Notes: generated by a model from the sequence alone, not told the origin. Numbered from the stretch's first letter, positions 42,824-53,187 are shown. The stretch: DNA of 64,000 nucleotides from Neptunicella sp048268085 (GCF_048268085.1 NZ_JBLWWF010000003.1:124001-188000), one strand, 5' to 3'. Translations and numbers: made by a program.

Positions 42824-45800
42824 CTATCTAACATATTTGTCGATATAGGGCTTGATTTGCTCCGCCCAGATTTTATACCCATCGGCATTGGGATGAAGTA
42901 AGTCCGGCATTATTTCTTTGCTTAATGTGCCGTCATCAGCCAGAAAATGCTGGTTAATATTAACGAATATTGCGTTGTGTAGAACTGCCAGCTGTTTGAG
43001 CAATTTGTTGGTTTGCTGATTATTCTGACGCAGCTTATCGTCCTGATCCGGCCCTCGCGGAAAAATCGCCAACAGTAATACTTTGGTGTTCGGCAAGCGC
43101 TCTGTTAGCTCAGTAAGGATATGCTCAACTCCAGCGGCAATACTGGCCGGACTATCCAGACGATGACCGGTATTATTGGTGCCGATCATCATAATGGCTA
43201 ATTTAGGGTTGATGCCGTCCACTTCATGATGCTGTAAACGCCATAATACGTTTTCGGTACGATCACCACTGAAGCCAATGTTCATGGTATTGATGTCGCC
43301 AAAGTATTGTTGCCAAACTTCCTTGCCGGTGTTTTCCCAGCCATGGGTAATGGAATCCCCTATCAGTAATAAATCTGCTTCGCCTAATTTGGCTTGTGCC
43401 AGTTTTTCCTGATGGCGGGGCATCCACCAGTCTACCGACCAATATTCGTTCAACGTGTCAGGAGTAATCGCCAGTTTGTCCCGCTCCGGACAATCGAAAT
43501 TACCTTTTCCAGTGACATTAAAACGGATATTGGCAATGCTAAGCTGTCCCTGGCCACCGGTTTCCAAATTGAAAGGATGGTTAACCTTACCAAACGTGGC
43601 GCCCTGTTTAGTAAAACATTGCATGGGAATGGACAAATGCTGCCAGCCTTTGCCTTCAGCTTGTTGTGCCCATTCACGCAAACGCACTTTAGAATCACAG
43701 TCGTCACCGCAACTGATGCTTAGATCTAGTGCTGTCTTGGCAAAGTCCTCAATGCGAATATCAAATTCGACAGTGCCATTAGCCAAAAATGGGGATAAAT
43801 CCAGCGGCTTTCCACCTTCAAAATACAAGCTGTAAAACCAGGAGTCTTTAAAGCTGAACGTCAGGGCATCTTCCTGTACGTCTTTATCTGAGGTGATCAG
43901 CTTGGCTGTTCCATCGGTCAATTCGGCAAAGGCACCACTGAATATCTGATTCTTGTCCGAATTCTTGATAAAGGCATGCCAGGGTTCCAGTGGTCGCGCA
44001 TTATATAGTGCAATATCCTGTGGTTGATCCGATGCGACTCCCTCTAGTTTCTCCGCTAAGGTAGCCAGTTCACCGTTGTCCTGATACGTCAGGCCGTAAC
44101 CGTAGGCAAATAAGGGATCATAATCCTTATCACCGATATTGAGTTGATCTTGTAGTGGTGATTTAGGCCACGAGAAAGACAGCTTGCCACTAAAGTCATA
44201 GAGCGGCTGGCCGGTTTTATCGGCAAACAGTACATCTGCCACGCCAGCCCCTTCACTACCGGGTAACCAGGCGGCGACAAAAGCATCTGAGGCGTTAAGT
44301 TCCGGATTAACCCATAAAGGACGGCCGGAAATAAATACCGACACCACCGGAATATTTTGTGCTTTAAGGGATTTGAGTAGCGCCAGACTTTGCTTGTTTC
44401 CCGGTTCAAATTCCAGCGTATTGATATCGCCTTGTCCTTCGGCATAGGGGTCTTCACCAAAAACCACTATGGCGACATCCGGTTTTTGTTCAAACGTGCC
44501 ATCAACAGACAATATGGCTGTGCTACCAGCGGCTTTAGCCGCTTGTTCAATGCCTTGATAAATGCTGGTCGCTCCCGGGAAATCACTGTTTTTACTGCCG
44601 GTACCTTGCCAACTGACACTCCATCCACCGGATTGTTTGCCAATGTTATCAGCATGATCGCCCGCTACCAGAATGCGTTGTCCTGATTTTAACGGCAGAA
44701 TATGCTGGCTATTCTTGAGCAACACCAGCGATTCGCGCACGGCTTGTCGCGCTACCAGCCTATGTGCATCAGCACCAATTAGCTGATTCTTCCCACCTAA
44801 TTGGCGCTCTGAAGGTTTTTTGCCATCGAATAATCCCAAATGCTTTTTAACCAGTAAAATACGTGTTACCGCATCGTCGAGTCTTGCCATGGGGATCTCA
44901 CCGGCATTCACCTGTGCCAGTGTTTTGCTGTACATGCTTTTCCAGTCGTAGGGCACCATATACAAATCCAGTCCCGCATTCATCGATTGCGCACAGCTGT
45001 CATTGGTACAATTGGGCACTTGACCATGTCCGTTCCAGTCACCCACAATTAAACCGTCAAAGCCCATTCTGGTTTTGAGTACGTCAGTGAGTAAATAGTG
45101 ATTGCCGTGCATTTTTTTACCATTCCAGGAGGAAAAACTGGCCATTACTGATTGCACACCGGCTTTGATCGCTTCGGGATAACCCGCGTTATGGATAGAA
45201 ACCAGTTCGGCTTCGGATAGTTGCGCATTACCCTGATCGTCACCACCAAGGGTGCCCCCATCGGCTAAAAAGTGTTTGGCTGTCGCCGCGACATGACTCT
45301 CATCCAGAAACGCATCACTGCCAGGTGAGCCTTGTAAACCCAGTACCATCTGGCTGGCGTATTGGGCGACTAATTCAGGATTTTCCGAGTAGCTTTCGTA
45401 AGTGCGCCCCCAGCGGTCATTACGAGCCACGGCTAAAGTCGGTGCAAACACCCATTCAATTCCCGTGGCACGCACTTCGCGGGCAGTGACTTCGCCAATT
45501 TTGCGGATTAGATCCGGATCATGTGTCGCGCCCAAACCAATGTTATGCGGGAATATGGTTGCGCCTTTAACATTGTTGTGTCCGTGCACGGCATCGGTGC
45601 CCCAGAAAATCGGAATACCGGTGCGACCGTTTTTGTCATCGATGGACGCTTGGTAATATTGATCAGCAAAAGCGGCCCAGTCAGATGCAGTAGCATTGCT
45701 ATTACGATTCGGTACTGAACCACCGCCATTTAGTATTGAACCGATATGATACTGACGTGCTTCGTCAGGACTGATAGTCTGGATCTCGGCCTGTAATACC

Positions 45801-46018
45801 TGACCGACTTTTTCTTCCACCGTCATTTTTGCAACCAAATCGGTCACAAACGCGCGATCGCCCTGATTGTCCTCCATCGGTGAGTGGACACTAGGCCATA
45901 AACTAGCACTTGAACGGTTTTCTTCGGTATTCTCGGAACTGGCGCAGCTGCTCAGAAGTACAGCACTCAAGGCTGCACTGAGCAAAGTCGTTAAGATGGT
46001 TTTGCGATGATGGGGCAT
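42824..46018 (-). CDS. GH3 beta-glucosidase/exo-glucanase fused to an SGNH esterase domain (lipoprotein)
   Basis: A 1064-residue envelope lipoprotein: the signal ends LLSSC (C25). Residues about 55-650 are a GH3 enzyme with KHFLADGGT and the nucleophile D327 in GFDGLIVGDWNGHG, similar in layout to marine ExoP-type beta-glucan glucohydrolases. Residues about 655-850 look like an ExoP-type C-terminal beta-sandwich. Residues about 880-1064 are a complete SGNH/GDSL hydrolase: GDSI (S889), the glycine block in NIGFSGDRTENVLWRL, GTNN, and the D-x-x-H pair in PDLLHPNADGY (D1039, H1042). The second catalytic domain suggests coupled deacetylation and glucose release. It is last of a minus-strand set with GH31 and GH35. 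AGGA precedes the ATG. Confidence 0.92.
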   Translation of the reverse strand: MPHHRKTILTTLLSAALSAVLLSSCASSENTEENRSSASLWPSVHSPMEDNQGDRAFVTDLVAKMTVEEKVGQVLQAEIQTISPDEARQYHIGSILNGGGSVPNRNSNATASDWAAFADQYYQASIDDKNGRTGIPIFWGTDAVHGHNNVKGATIFPHNIGLGATHDPDLIRKIGEVTAREVRATGIEWVFAPTLAVARNDRWGRTYESYSENPELVAQYASQMVLGLQGSPGSDAFLDESHVAATAKHFLADGGTLGGDDQGNAQLSEAELVSIHNAGYPEAIKAGVQSVMASFSSWNGKKMHGNHYLLTDVLKTRMGFDGLIVGDWNGHGQVPNCTNDSCAQSMNAGLDLYMVPYDWKSMYSKTLAQVNAGEIPMARLDDAVTRILLVKKHLGLFDGKKPSERQLGGKNQLIGADAHRLVARQAVRESLVLLKNSQHILPLKSGQRILVAGDHADNIGKQSGGWSVSWQGTGSKNSDFPGATSIYQGIEQAAKAAGSTAILSVDGTFEQKPDVAIVVFGEDPYAEGQGDINTLEFEPGNKQSLALLKSLKAQNIPVVSVFISGRPLWVNPELNASDAFVAAWLPGSEGAGVADVLFADKTGQPLYDFSGKLSFSWPKSPLQDQLNIGDKDYDPLFAYGYGLTYQDNGELATLAEKLEGVASDQPQDIALYNARPLEPWHAFIKNSDKNQIFSGAFAELTDGTAKLITSDKDVQEDALTFSFKDSWFYSLYFEGGKPLDLSPFLANGTVEFDIRIEDFAKTALDLSISCGDDCDSKVRLREWAQQAEGKGWQHLSIPMQCFTKQGATFGKVNHPFNLETGGQGQLSIANIRFNVTGKGNFDCPERDKLAITPDTLNEYWSVDWWMPRHQEKLAQAKLGEADLLLIGDSITHGWENTGKEVWQQYFGDINTMNIGFSGDRTENVLWRLQHHEVDGINPKLAIMMIGTNNTGHRLDSPASIAAGVEHILTELTERLPNTKVLLLAIFPRGPDQDDKLRQNNQQTNKLLKQLAVLHNAIFVNINQHFLADDGTLSKEIMPDLLHPNADGYKIWAEQIKPYIDKYVR

Positions 46019-46182
46019 ACTTGTCGTCCTGCTAAATGGGTAAACTCAAAGCCAATTAATAACAACTATTTAACATTTTTCCACAGCGTTATTGCTTTGT
46101 GCTATTACGAATTTTTAATAAAAGGATCGACAATATTAACGCTCCAGGCGAGGTTAATATTGCCGAATAAAGATCATTCCTA

Positions 46183-49128
46183 CTATTTTTGACGTGAAAT
46201 AATGAGCTTGCTGCCATGGTAGACAACACTCTGTTGTGCGGTGACGTCCAGTTTGGATGGGCGATCCGCACTTTTGTTACCATCAAACCAATGGATATGG
46301 AAAGTGCGTTGTTGAACCATGCCTTCATACGTTCCCTGACGTTCGTCGATAGTCAACGTACCGGTAGCATCATCATAGTGGATCGGAATCGCGCTTAGCT
46401 CACCCTGCTCATAGTCGTAGGTTTTGCCATCATCGTTATATAAGGTGTAGTGGCCGTCGGCACCGGTATACACATTGAGCGTGATAGGCGCATCAAGCTT
46501 TTCATATACGTACTGGATGTCTGGCCCGCTGGGTACGATGGAGCCAGCTTTAACAAATAGAGGCATTTGCGTAAGTGGTGCGTCGGCTTTTATGGTCTGC
46601 CCGCCTTGATATTTTTTACCGCTGTTAAAGTCATACCAGTCGGCGCCTTTAGGCAGATACACATCACGACTGCGAGCGCCCATTTCATATACGGGATTAA
46701 CTAAAAATGCCGGACCGAACATATATTCGTCATTCAGGTTAATTGCGGTTTTGTCTTCGGGGAAATCCATCACCAACCCGCGCATCAGCGTACCGTCTTG
46801 CTGGTTCATCTTGATGGCTTCACTGTAGATATAGGGCATCAGGTGATAACGTAGTTTGGTGTAATAAACCAGATTGTCATATACCTCGGATCCCTCATCC
46901 GCCAGGTTATAAATTTCACGATAAGGATTCTGGCCATGGGAGCGGAAAATCGGTACAAAAGCGCCAAACTGGAACCAGCGAAGATTTAATTCCTGCCATT
47001 CCGGTATTAGCTCTTTTGCCATGCCGGAATAGTGACCGACGATGCCATCTGCAGAATAGCGATATTTATCTTCCGGAGTAAAACCGCCAATATCAAAAGT
47101 CCAGTTAGGCATACCGGACAAGCCGACGCTGATTCCGGCAGCGATTTGTTCACGTAAATTTGACCAACGTGGCACGGTATCACCACTCCAAATGGCGGCA
47201 CCAGCGCGTTGAATGCCACCAAAACCGGAACGGGTCAGGATGAAGGCGCGCTTGTCCGGATCCGTCTGGCGTTCGCCTTTGTAAACTCCTTCTGCATTAG
47301 GTAGCGCATAGGAATTAAAATATTCCGCGCCAGAGCCCACTGACAGCGGACTCATGATTTCCTTGCGCTTACGGAAGGACAGGTTGGAATGAATATCCGG
47401 CTCCGATGCATCCAGCCACCAGGCATCGAAACCCAGCACATTTAGATTCTCTTTAATTTGACGCCAGAAAATTTGCTGGGCTTCTTGCGGGTAGGGGTCA
47501 TAGAAACCGTTTTCATAACCGGGCCCAATCCAGTCTAGATTATGTTCCTGCTCGACGTTTTTACTTAGCATATAGCCTTTGGCGTCAAGCTCTTTGTAGT
47601 TATCAGTAGTGGGATAAAACTTGGGCCATACCGAGATCATGATATTGGCATTGAGTTTATGCACTTCATCGACCATTTTTTTCGGATCGGGGAAATGCTG
47701 CGGATCAAATTTATGGCTACCCCAGGCATCTTGTGGCCAGTAAGACCAGTCCAGTACGATGTTATCCAGTGGAATTTCACGTTTGCGGTACTCTTTAACC
47801 ACATCAACCAGTTCATCCTGATTCATATAGCGTTCGCGACTTTGCCAGAAACCGTACACCCACTTAGGCAGCATCACCGCTTTACCTGTGAGCTGGCGAT
47901 AGCCTGAAATCACATCGTCGGTGTCTTTACCGGCGACAAAATAATAGTCGATAGCCTTGCCGGTTTCCGAGGCAAAAGACAATGAATATTGCTCGTCATG
48001 GGGCAGGGGATCGTTATGCAGCAAACGGAAATAGCCACCATGGGATTGCCAGTCAATTTTTATTGGTGTTTTTTGTCCGGCAGTCAGTTCAATTTCGGTG
48101 TTGTGATACCAGGGATTCCAGTTCATCCGCCAACGGTTTAGCAGTTCTTTACCGTCAATACTAAGTTTGGCGTAGTCGCTGCTATACATACGGAATTTAT
48201 GCACACCACTGGTTTTGGCTTCAATCGAACCTTCCCATACCACATGGGGGTTTTTAACCTCCCCTAGCTCTTTTGGAAAAGGGAATTCCCGCACACTATT
48301 ATTAGCTAAAAACTGGTAATTGGGATCGGCTTCTACCCGGCTGAATATCAGTTTGTCCCCGTCGTAGTAGTTGGCTGTCAGACCACCTTTGTTGCCATCT
48401 GCGTCATAAAGCACCAAATCGGCATTCAACGGTTTGGACTTTTCCGGGTCACCAAACTGGGTTACCGAAGCGTTATCCCAAAGCACACCATAATTGCGGG
48501 TTGAGACTACAAATGGAATGGTAATTTCAAGATTGTAGGTGGTCAGTTCCACATTTTCGCCAGCATAGTTGGCTTGACCATTCTGATGTTGGCCCAAACC
48601 GAAAAATCCTTCATCGGTGCCCTTGTTCCATTGCTGGCGGACCGTAAATGAATCGGCGTCCGGCTTGATCGGATCTTCGGTGACCGGACCAAAGTGGCCA
48701 CGGTCAGTTTCAGCCAGTAATGTTTTGCCTTGCGCATCTTTAAAATTAACTGTGCCATCAAGCAAAGAAACTTCAGCACTAATCTGAGCGGTTTTTAGCA
48801 GTACTTTCTCACCTTGCTGTGTGACCTTAAAATCTGCATCGGGTTTGGCGGTTACCATTAGGCTGTCCGGCACCACCGATAGATCGTCACCGGGCAAAGC
48901 CGTCACATGAATGATCTTGTCGCTGATAACTTGCAGTCGAACCTTGTCGGCACTGCTTTCGGCCAAAGTGACAATAATCCCGTTATCAGTCTGTTCAAAC
49001 TGACCCAGCTGTTTTTGGCTGGTGATATTTGATGTTGATTGTTCTGGGCCGGAATTGCAGGCTTGCAACAGTGCCAAAGGGATGAGCCCTAAGGCAAAAT
49101 TACGGCCTAATGTACGAGTGAGTGTCAT
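46183..49128 (-). CDS. GH31 glycosidase with PA14 insert, probable alpha-xylosidase (lipoprotein)
   Basis: An envelope enzyme of about 981 residues. GGAG seven bases ahead selects the ATG at 49128 over one at 49140. A lipoprotein signal ends LLQAC. A PA14 domain is inserted in the N-terminal region (about 246-381: GLTANYYDGDKLIFSRVE to FRLLHND), as in the Cellvibrio japonicus alpha-xylosidase Xyl31A. Catalytic residues are the nucleophile D573 in FDAWWLDASEPDIH and the acid D650 in WSGDTVPRWSNL. PA14 is thought to help with larger xyloglucan oligosaccharides. Together with the GH35 and GH3 neighbours, removal of alpha-1,6-xylose from xyloglucan is the most likely role; alpha-glucosidase activity is an alternative. 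Confidence 0.9.
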   Translation of the reverse strand: MTLTRTLGRNFALGLIPLALLQACNSGPEQSTSNITSQKQLGQFEQTDNGIIVTLAESSADKVRLQVISDKIIHVTALPGDDLSVVPDSLMVTAKPDADFKVTQQGEKVLLKTAQISAEVSLLDGTVNFKDAQGKTLLAETDRGHFGPVTEDPIKPDADSFTVRQQWNKGTDEGFFGLGQHQNGQANYAGENVELTTYNLEITIPFVVSTRNYGVLWDNASVTQFGDPEKSKPLNADLVLYDADGNKGGLTANYYDGDKLIFSRVEADPNYQFLANNSVREFPFPKELGEVKNPHVVWEGSIEAKTSGVHKFRMYSSDYAKLSIDGKELLNRWRMNWNPWYHNTEIELTAGQKTPIKIDWQSHGGYFRLLHNDPLPHDEQYSLSFASETGKAIDYYFVAGKDTDDVISGYRQLTGKAVMLPKWVYGFWQSRERYMNQDELVDVVKEYRKREIPLDNIVLDWSYWPQDAWGSHKFDPQHFPDPKKMVDEVHKLNANIMISVWPKFYPTTDNYKELDAKGYMLSKNVEQEHNLDWIGPGYENGFYDPYPQEAQQIFWRQIKENLNVLGFDAWWLDASEPDIHSNLSFRKRKEIMSPLSVGSGAEYFNSYALPNAEGVYKGERQTDPDKRAFILTRSGFGGIQRAGAAIWSGDTVPRWSNLREQIAAGISVGLSGMPNWTFDIGGFTPEDKYRYSADGIVGHYSGMAKELIPEWQELNLRWFQFGAFVPIFRSHGQNPYREIYNLADEGSEVYDNLVYYTKLRYHLMPYIYSEAIKMNQQDGTLMRGLVMDFPEDKTAINLNDEYMFGPAFLVNPVYEMGARSRDVYLPKGADWYDFNSGKKYQGGQTIKADAPLTQMPLFVKAGSIVPSGPDIQYVYEKLDAPITLNVYTGADGHYTLYNDDGKTYDYEQGELSAIPIHYDDATGTLTIDERQGTYEGMVQQRTFHIHWFDGNKSADRPSKLDVTAQQSVVYHGSKLIISRQK

Positions 49129-49190
49129 GTTTTTCTCCATTAAATATTAGTGCTAGATAGCTGGAATCCTGCTAACTAGCCAAACCTACT

Positions 49191-50921
49191 TTATGGCTGA
49201 TAGGTCGCCATTTTGATTTTTAAAATATGCGGTCGGGAGGTAAAATTTAGCCCCCAATCGGTTTGATCGCCATTCCAGACCCGTTCAAATATCCATTGAT
49301 CATTTTCAAAGTGACCTTCTTCTACCCGTTCAATCATAAACTGCTGATCTTTTAGTTCATCTGAGGTAGAGAAACTGACCCGGGCACGATAGGCGGTGAC
49401 CAGATATTCGTTATCTGATAATTTGGCTATTAGCGCGCCACCGGAAGCAGGATCATTCCCCACCGGTGGATCGATCCAGAACATTTTGCGTCCATAGGTG
49501 ACTTCGGCGTTCCACAATCCCAAATCCAGATGTTGGGTTAATTTAGCCGGATCGACTTCTGCCGTTTTTTGTTCATCGCTGGCATTCGCATTCCACACTT
49601 GCTGTTTTTCGCTATAGGTATCATAAGGTTCTGATACCCCCCAGACTTCACCTTCGTAACTGAGTTTGGCCCATACCGATGCCCAGGGTGCCATTAACCG
49701 GTAGTTTTCGGCAAAGGGGGCGATGGTGTCATCATTGACCTGTTTGGCACCTAATGGGTAGTTGGCATAATCGGTGTAATCCATACCAAAAGGGGCAAAG
49801 CCGATGCCTTGCTGACCCAAAGTAGAAAAGAAATAACGGGCGTAGGGTTGGTCATTGCCAATTTCGGATACAAACAACGGATTGTCGTCACGGGAATATA
49901 AGTCCAGTACCTTGGTTACTGTTTTGTGATCGCGAAAGTAAATATCCGGGGTAATCATGTCGACATGGGGGGCGGCAATTTTCCACAGATCCAGTACGTT
50001 ATCGGTAGGTCCACCCATGGAATAGCCGTCACCGGGATGTACCGGATGACGCAAGGCGACATTCACATTAACCGGTAAATTCTTAATCGCTTTACCGGCT
50101 GCCGCAATTTCATCCACATAACGGCCAATAAACCAGGCATGGAAAAACTCGTCGGCGTCGGAGCCGAAAACGTCAGACCAACTGCCGGGTTGTTTGCCCA
50201 GTCCTTTAATCAGCTCGTCCGGCACTGGCTGATTAAATTTGGCTTGTGCAGCGGCTGAAAAATCCCGTTTGGCACCGTAGGTACCTACTTCATTTTCCAC
50301 CTGCAGCATTATCACCGTATGTTGTGGATCGTTAGCCTTGAGATATTTGACCAACTGTAGATAAGCTTTTTTATCGGCCTCAAGAGTATTACGACTTATG
50401 GGGGACAGCGAATTCAGAGTCTCGCCGTCTTTTTTAATCACCCGTGGGAAGCGTTTATTGTCCAGCTTGACCCAAGCTGGCGCGTAGTGGGGGGCGTTAT
50501 TTTTCCAGGTGGCGAACCATAACAGATTGAGTCTGACTCCTTTGTCTCTGGCCTGTTGCAATAAAGCATCCAGATAACTGAAATCGAACTGGCCTTCCAT
50601 CGGCTCTATTTGCTCCCAGGCCACCGGAATACTCAGTGTATTGGCGTGCATTTTATTGATTACCGGCCACACATCCGCCAGAGCCGCCGGGTAATTGGCC
50701 GAGTTATTTGCTTGTGCTCCCAAAATAAGAAAAGGCTTGCCGTCTACCATCAAGGCATGTTTGCCTTTTTTAGTGACCACCTCAGGTAATGGATGTTGTT
50801 GGCTGACAATCGGATCCCCTGCCGAGATACTACAACCGGGTAAGATAGTCAGTGGTAACAGCATGAAAAACAAAATCTTAACGAGCTTTGGTGTGCTGAA
50901 ATGCTGATTGTGGATCTGCAT
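49191..50921 (-). CDS. GH35 beta-galactosidase with DUF5597 domain (lipoprotein)
   Basis: A 576-residue envelope enzyme. The ATG at 50921, with AGGA upstream, gives a lipoprotein signal ending TILPGC (C30); a longer start at 51035 buries it. The TIM barrel has HALMVDGKPFLILGAQANNS, the acid/base E211 in VIMLQVENEVGTYG, and the nucleophile E353 in PLFVSEIGND. The C-terminal part is a DUF5597-like beta domain. Length and residue spacing agree with Cellvibrio japonicus Bgl35A, which removes beta-1,2-galactose from xyloglucan oligosaccharides. It lies 62 bases before GH31 on the same strand. Activity on other galactosides cannot be excluded. Confidence 0.9.
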   Translation of the reverse strand: MQIHNQHFSTPKLVKILFFMLLPLTILPGCSISAGDPIVSQQHPLPEVVTKKGKHALMVDGKPFLILGAQANNSANYPAALADVWPVINKMHANTLSIPVAWEQIEPMEGQFDFSYLDALLQQARDKGVRLNLLWFATWKNNAPHYAPAWVKLDNKRFPRVIKKDGETLNSLSPISRNTLEADKKAYLQLVKYLKANDPQHTVIMLQVENEVGTYGAKRDFSAAAQAKFNQPVPDELIKGLGKQPGSWSDVFGSDADEFFHAWFIGRYVDEIAAAGKAIKNLPVNVNVALRHPVHPGDGYSMGGPTDNVLDLWKIAAPHVDMITPDIYFRDHKTVTKVLDLYSRDDNPLFVSEIGNDQPYARYFFSTLGQQGIGFAPFGMDYTDYANYPLGAKQVNDDTIAPFAENYRLMAPWASVWAKLSYEGEVWGVSEPYDTYSEKQQVWNANASDEQKTAEVDPAKLTQHLDLGLWNAEVTYGRKMFWIDPPVGNDPASGGALIAKLSDNEYLVTAYRARVSFSTSDELKDQQFMIERVEEGHFENDQWIFERVWNGDQTDWGLNFTSRPHILKIKMATYQP

Positions 50922-51024
50922 GAACAATGATTCCTGCGATGTTGGTGGTTGACTAAAATAGTCAGCAAAACAATCTGGAAAACTCAGATAAGTTTTATAC
51001 AGAATGCCAGTCGAATTAAATATA

Positions 51025-52050
51025 TTACTGATCAAGCTGGGTGACTTTATCGTTTAGCAAAGCCAAAATTTGCCCTTGGGTAAAATCGACGGGGTAGGCA
51101 AAAAGGTACCAATTTGCCTCAATCTGATTGGTATCCCCGGGGGCTAAATTCATGAACGGACTATGCAGTTCCATTTCGATCAGACTTTGTTGCATGTCTT
51201 CCTCAACGTAACTGGCATAAAGCTCAACTTGGGCTTGGTCAGGGTGAATGTTGCCTTTTGCAACCAAAGGAAACTGGACGATAAATAGTTGCCCATGTCG
51301 ATAGCCCGCCATCCAACCCTGTTGCGGTTGAATAAACAGCTTGCCCTGATTGGCTGACTTTTGCCGATCAAATCGAGCGCTGTCCAGAATAAGATAGTGA
51401 TTCCTATATTCATAGGTAATCGGGCCGGTATGCTCATTCTCAAAGGAGGTGAGCCGAATATCTTGCTGTGCAGCGGGTACGATGACTTGTGTACCGATAT
51501 CGACCCGGGTATTAAACCATAAGTCCCACGCCTGATTCTGTTGACTAATATTTTCGCCGGTAGCAATTAACCGAACTTGATTAGGATTAGCCGGATCGAG
51601 CGAAAAACGTTTATTAATTTGCATACCGGAAATAGGGCTTTTTATTCCTTCCAAATCAAGTTCGGTTGAGTTCTGCCTAGTGATTTTATTGTCTGCATAA
51701 ATAATATAGGGGTCGGGCGGCCACACAGCTGATGCTTGATAACGTTGCAAATTAAGTTGTTGTTTGCGCCACCATTGACTTTGTGGGCCGATCCAGACGA
51801 TATGACCCAAATAACTAATATTGTTGGCGGTGGCAGTTACCCTGGGTTGAACATGTTGAATATATGGACTGCCCACGTTTATAAAATTTTCTTTACCTTT
51901 AAGGTTAAAGCCGATAACCCGTCCGCCCACCGCCGGAGTAACGTGTAATTCAAGCTGTTTATTGTCTAAGATGATCTGGGTAAAACTATCCGCGTTAATT
52001 CCAACAGAAAGCAAACTTAACAGCAGCCAGCTCAAATTTGTCCATCTCAT
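51025..52050 (-). CDS. Exported DUF4380 family protein
   Basis: A 341-residue secreted protein of unknown function with signal peptide MRWTNLSWLLLSLLSVGINA. LELHVTPAVGGRVIGFNLKGKENFI, WIGPQSQWW and ITYEYRNHYLIL fit the DUF4380 family, whose fold recalls aldose-1-epimerases (galactose-mutarotase-like beta-sandwich). It is the first gene in the minus-strand DUF4380-GH35-GH31-GH3 set, 103 bases ahead of GH35. A sugar-binding or mutarotase-type accessory role is plausible; no catalytic residues can be assigned with confidence. Confidence 0.85.
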   Translation of the reverse strand: MRWTNLSWLLLSLLSVGINADSFTQIILDNKQLELHVTPAVGGRVIGFNLKGKENFINVGSPYIQHVQPRVTATANNISYLGHIVWIGPQSQWWRKQQLNLQRYQASAVWPPDPYIIYADNKITRQNSTELDLEGIKSPISGMQINKRFSLDPANPNQVRLIATGENISQQNQAWDLWFNTRVDIGTQVIVPAAQQDIRLTSFENEHTGPITYEYRNHYLILDSARFDRQKSANQGKLFIQPQQGWMAGYRHGQLFIVQFPLVAKGNIHPDQAQVELYASYVEEDMQQSLIEMELHSPFMNLAPGDTNQIEANWYLFAYPVDFTQGQILALLNDKVTQLDQ

Positions 52051-52215
52051 AATCTATTCCGATTTAGATTGAATTATGTATAAAGAGAAGTTAACAAATT
52101 GATAACATTATGGTGTTGAGATGTCGATGTACGAATTTATATAACGTGGTTATGAATATTGAACCGTGACGGCGAAGATAAGATGAACAGAGTCAAGCAT
52201 CCATGCTTTTTATAG

Positions 52216-53187
52216 TTAAGCGACCCGATTAACGGCGATATGAGCCAAGCCAATAAGCGCTTGTTTATAGTCAGAATTGGCTAGTGGGGTTAACGCATCG
52301 ATGGCTTGTTTTGAGGCTTTTAAGGCCATTTTTTTAGTGTAATCCAATGCTCCTGTTTGCTGCATCGCTTGGATTATTTCATCAAAATGTTGCATACCAT
52401 TATTATTTTCAATGGCGTCACGTATTAGTTGTTGCTGCTGCGAATTACCGTGCCACATGGCATATAAAAGTGGCAGGGTAGGTTTACCTTCGGCTAAATC
52501 ATCGCCAACATTTTTGCCCATTTCGTCGGCATCGGCGGCATAGTCGAGAATGTCATCCACTAGCTGAAATGCAGTTCCCAAATATTTGCCGTAATTTTGC
52601 ATCGCTAGTTCAATTTCTGCCGATTGATCGGTAAGGATGGCGGCAAGCTGGGTGGCGGCTTCAAATAAACGGGCGGTTTTGCTGTAGATCACCTGCATAT
52701 AACTTTGTTCGGTGGTATCGGGATCATTGCAGTTCATTAACTGCAATACTTCGCCTTCGGAGATGACATTAGTGGAATCGGACAGAATTTCCATTACCCG
52801 CATGCGTTTCAGGCTGACCATCAACTGGAAAGAACGGGTATATAAAAAATCCCCCACCAGCACGCTGGCCTGATTACCAAATAAGGCATTGGCAGTTTCT
52901 TTACCGCGGCGCATGGTGGACTCATCCACAACGTCATCATGTAATAAGGTGGCGGTATGAATAAATTCAATAATGGCGGCTAAAGTGTGGTGCTGATTAT
53001 TGTTGATCCCCATCGCGCGAGCCGCTAATACGGTTAACAAAGGACGAAGTCGTTTACCTCCGCTGTTAACGATGTAAAAACCAAGTTGATTGATTAGAGC
53101 GACATCAGAACTAAGTTGCTGTTGTATTAGCTGGTTAACTGATTGCATATCAGCTTCGGCTAATTGCTGGATACGAGCTAATTCCAT
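52216..53187 (-). CDS. ispB: Octaprenyl diphosphate synthase
   Basis: Makes the C40 side chain of ubiquinone from IPP and FPP. The 323 residues equal E. coli IspB in length. The first aspartate-rich motif is LLHDDVVDESTMRRG and the second is LVDDILDY; NSGGKRLRPLL and GDDLAEGKPTLPLLYAM are further prenyl synthase marks. The ATG at 53187 matches the E. coli start (MELARIQQL against MNLEKINEL); a TTG at 53193 would add two residues. It is divergent from rplU, as in many gammaproteobacteria. Confidence 0.96.
   Translation of the reverse strand: MELARIQQLAEADMQSVNQLIQQQLSSDVALINQLGFYIVNSGGKRLRPLLTVLAARAMGINNNQHHTLAAIIEFIHTATLLHDDVVDESTMRRGKETANALFGNQASVLVGDFLYTRSFQLMVSLKRMRVMEILSDSTNVISEGEVLQLMNCNDPDTTEQSYMQVIYSKTARLFEAATQLAAILTDQSAEIELAMQNYGKYLGTAFQLVDDILDYAADADEMGKNVGDDLAEGKPTLPLLYAMWHGNSQQQQLIRDAIENNNGMQHFDEIIQAMQQTGALDYTKKMALKASKQAIDALTPLANSDYKQALIGLAHIAVNRVA

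Noticed and set aside
44089..44460. 123-codon minus-strand frame inside the GH3 gene
   Set aside because: Frame-shifted shadow on the same strand as GH3; no independent start signal or family match.
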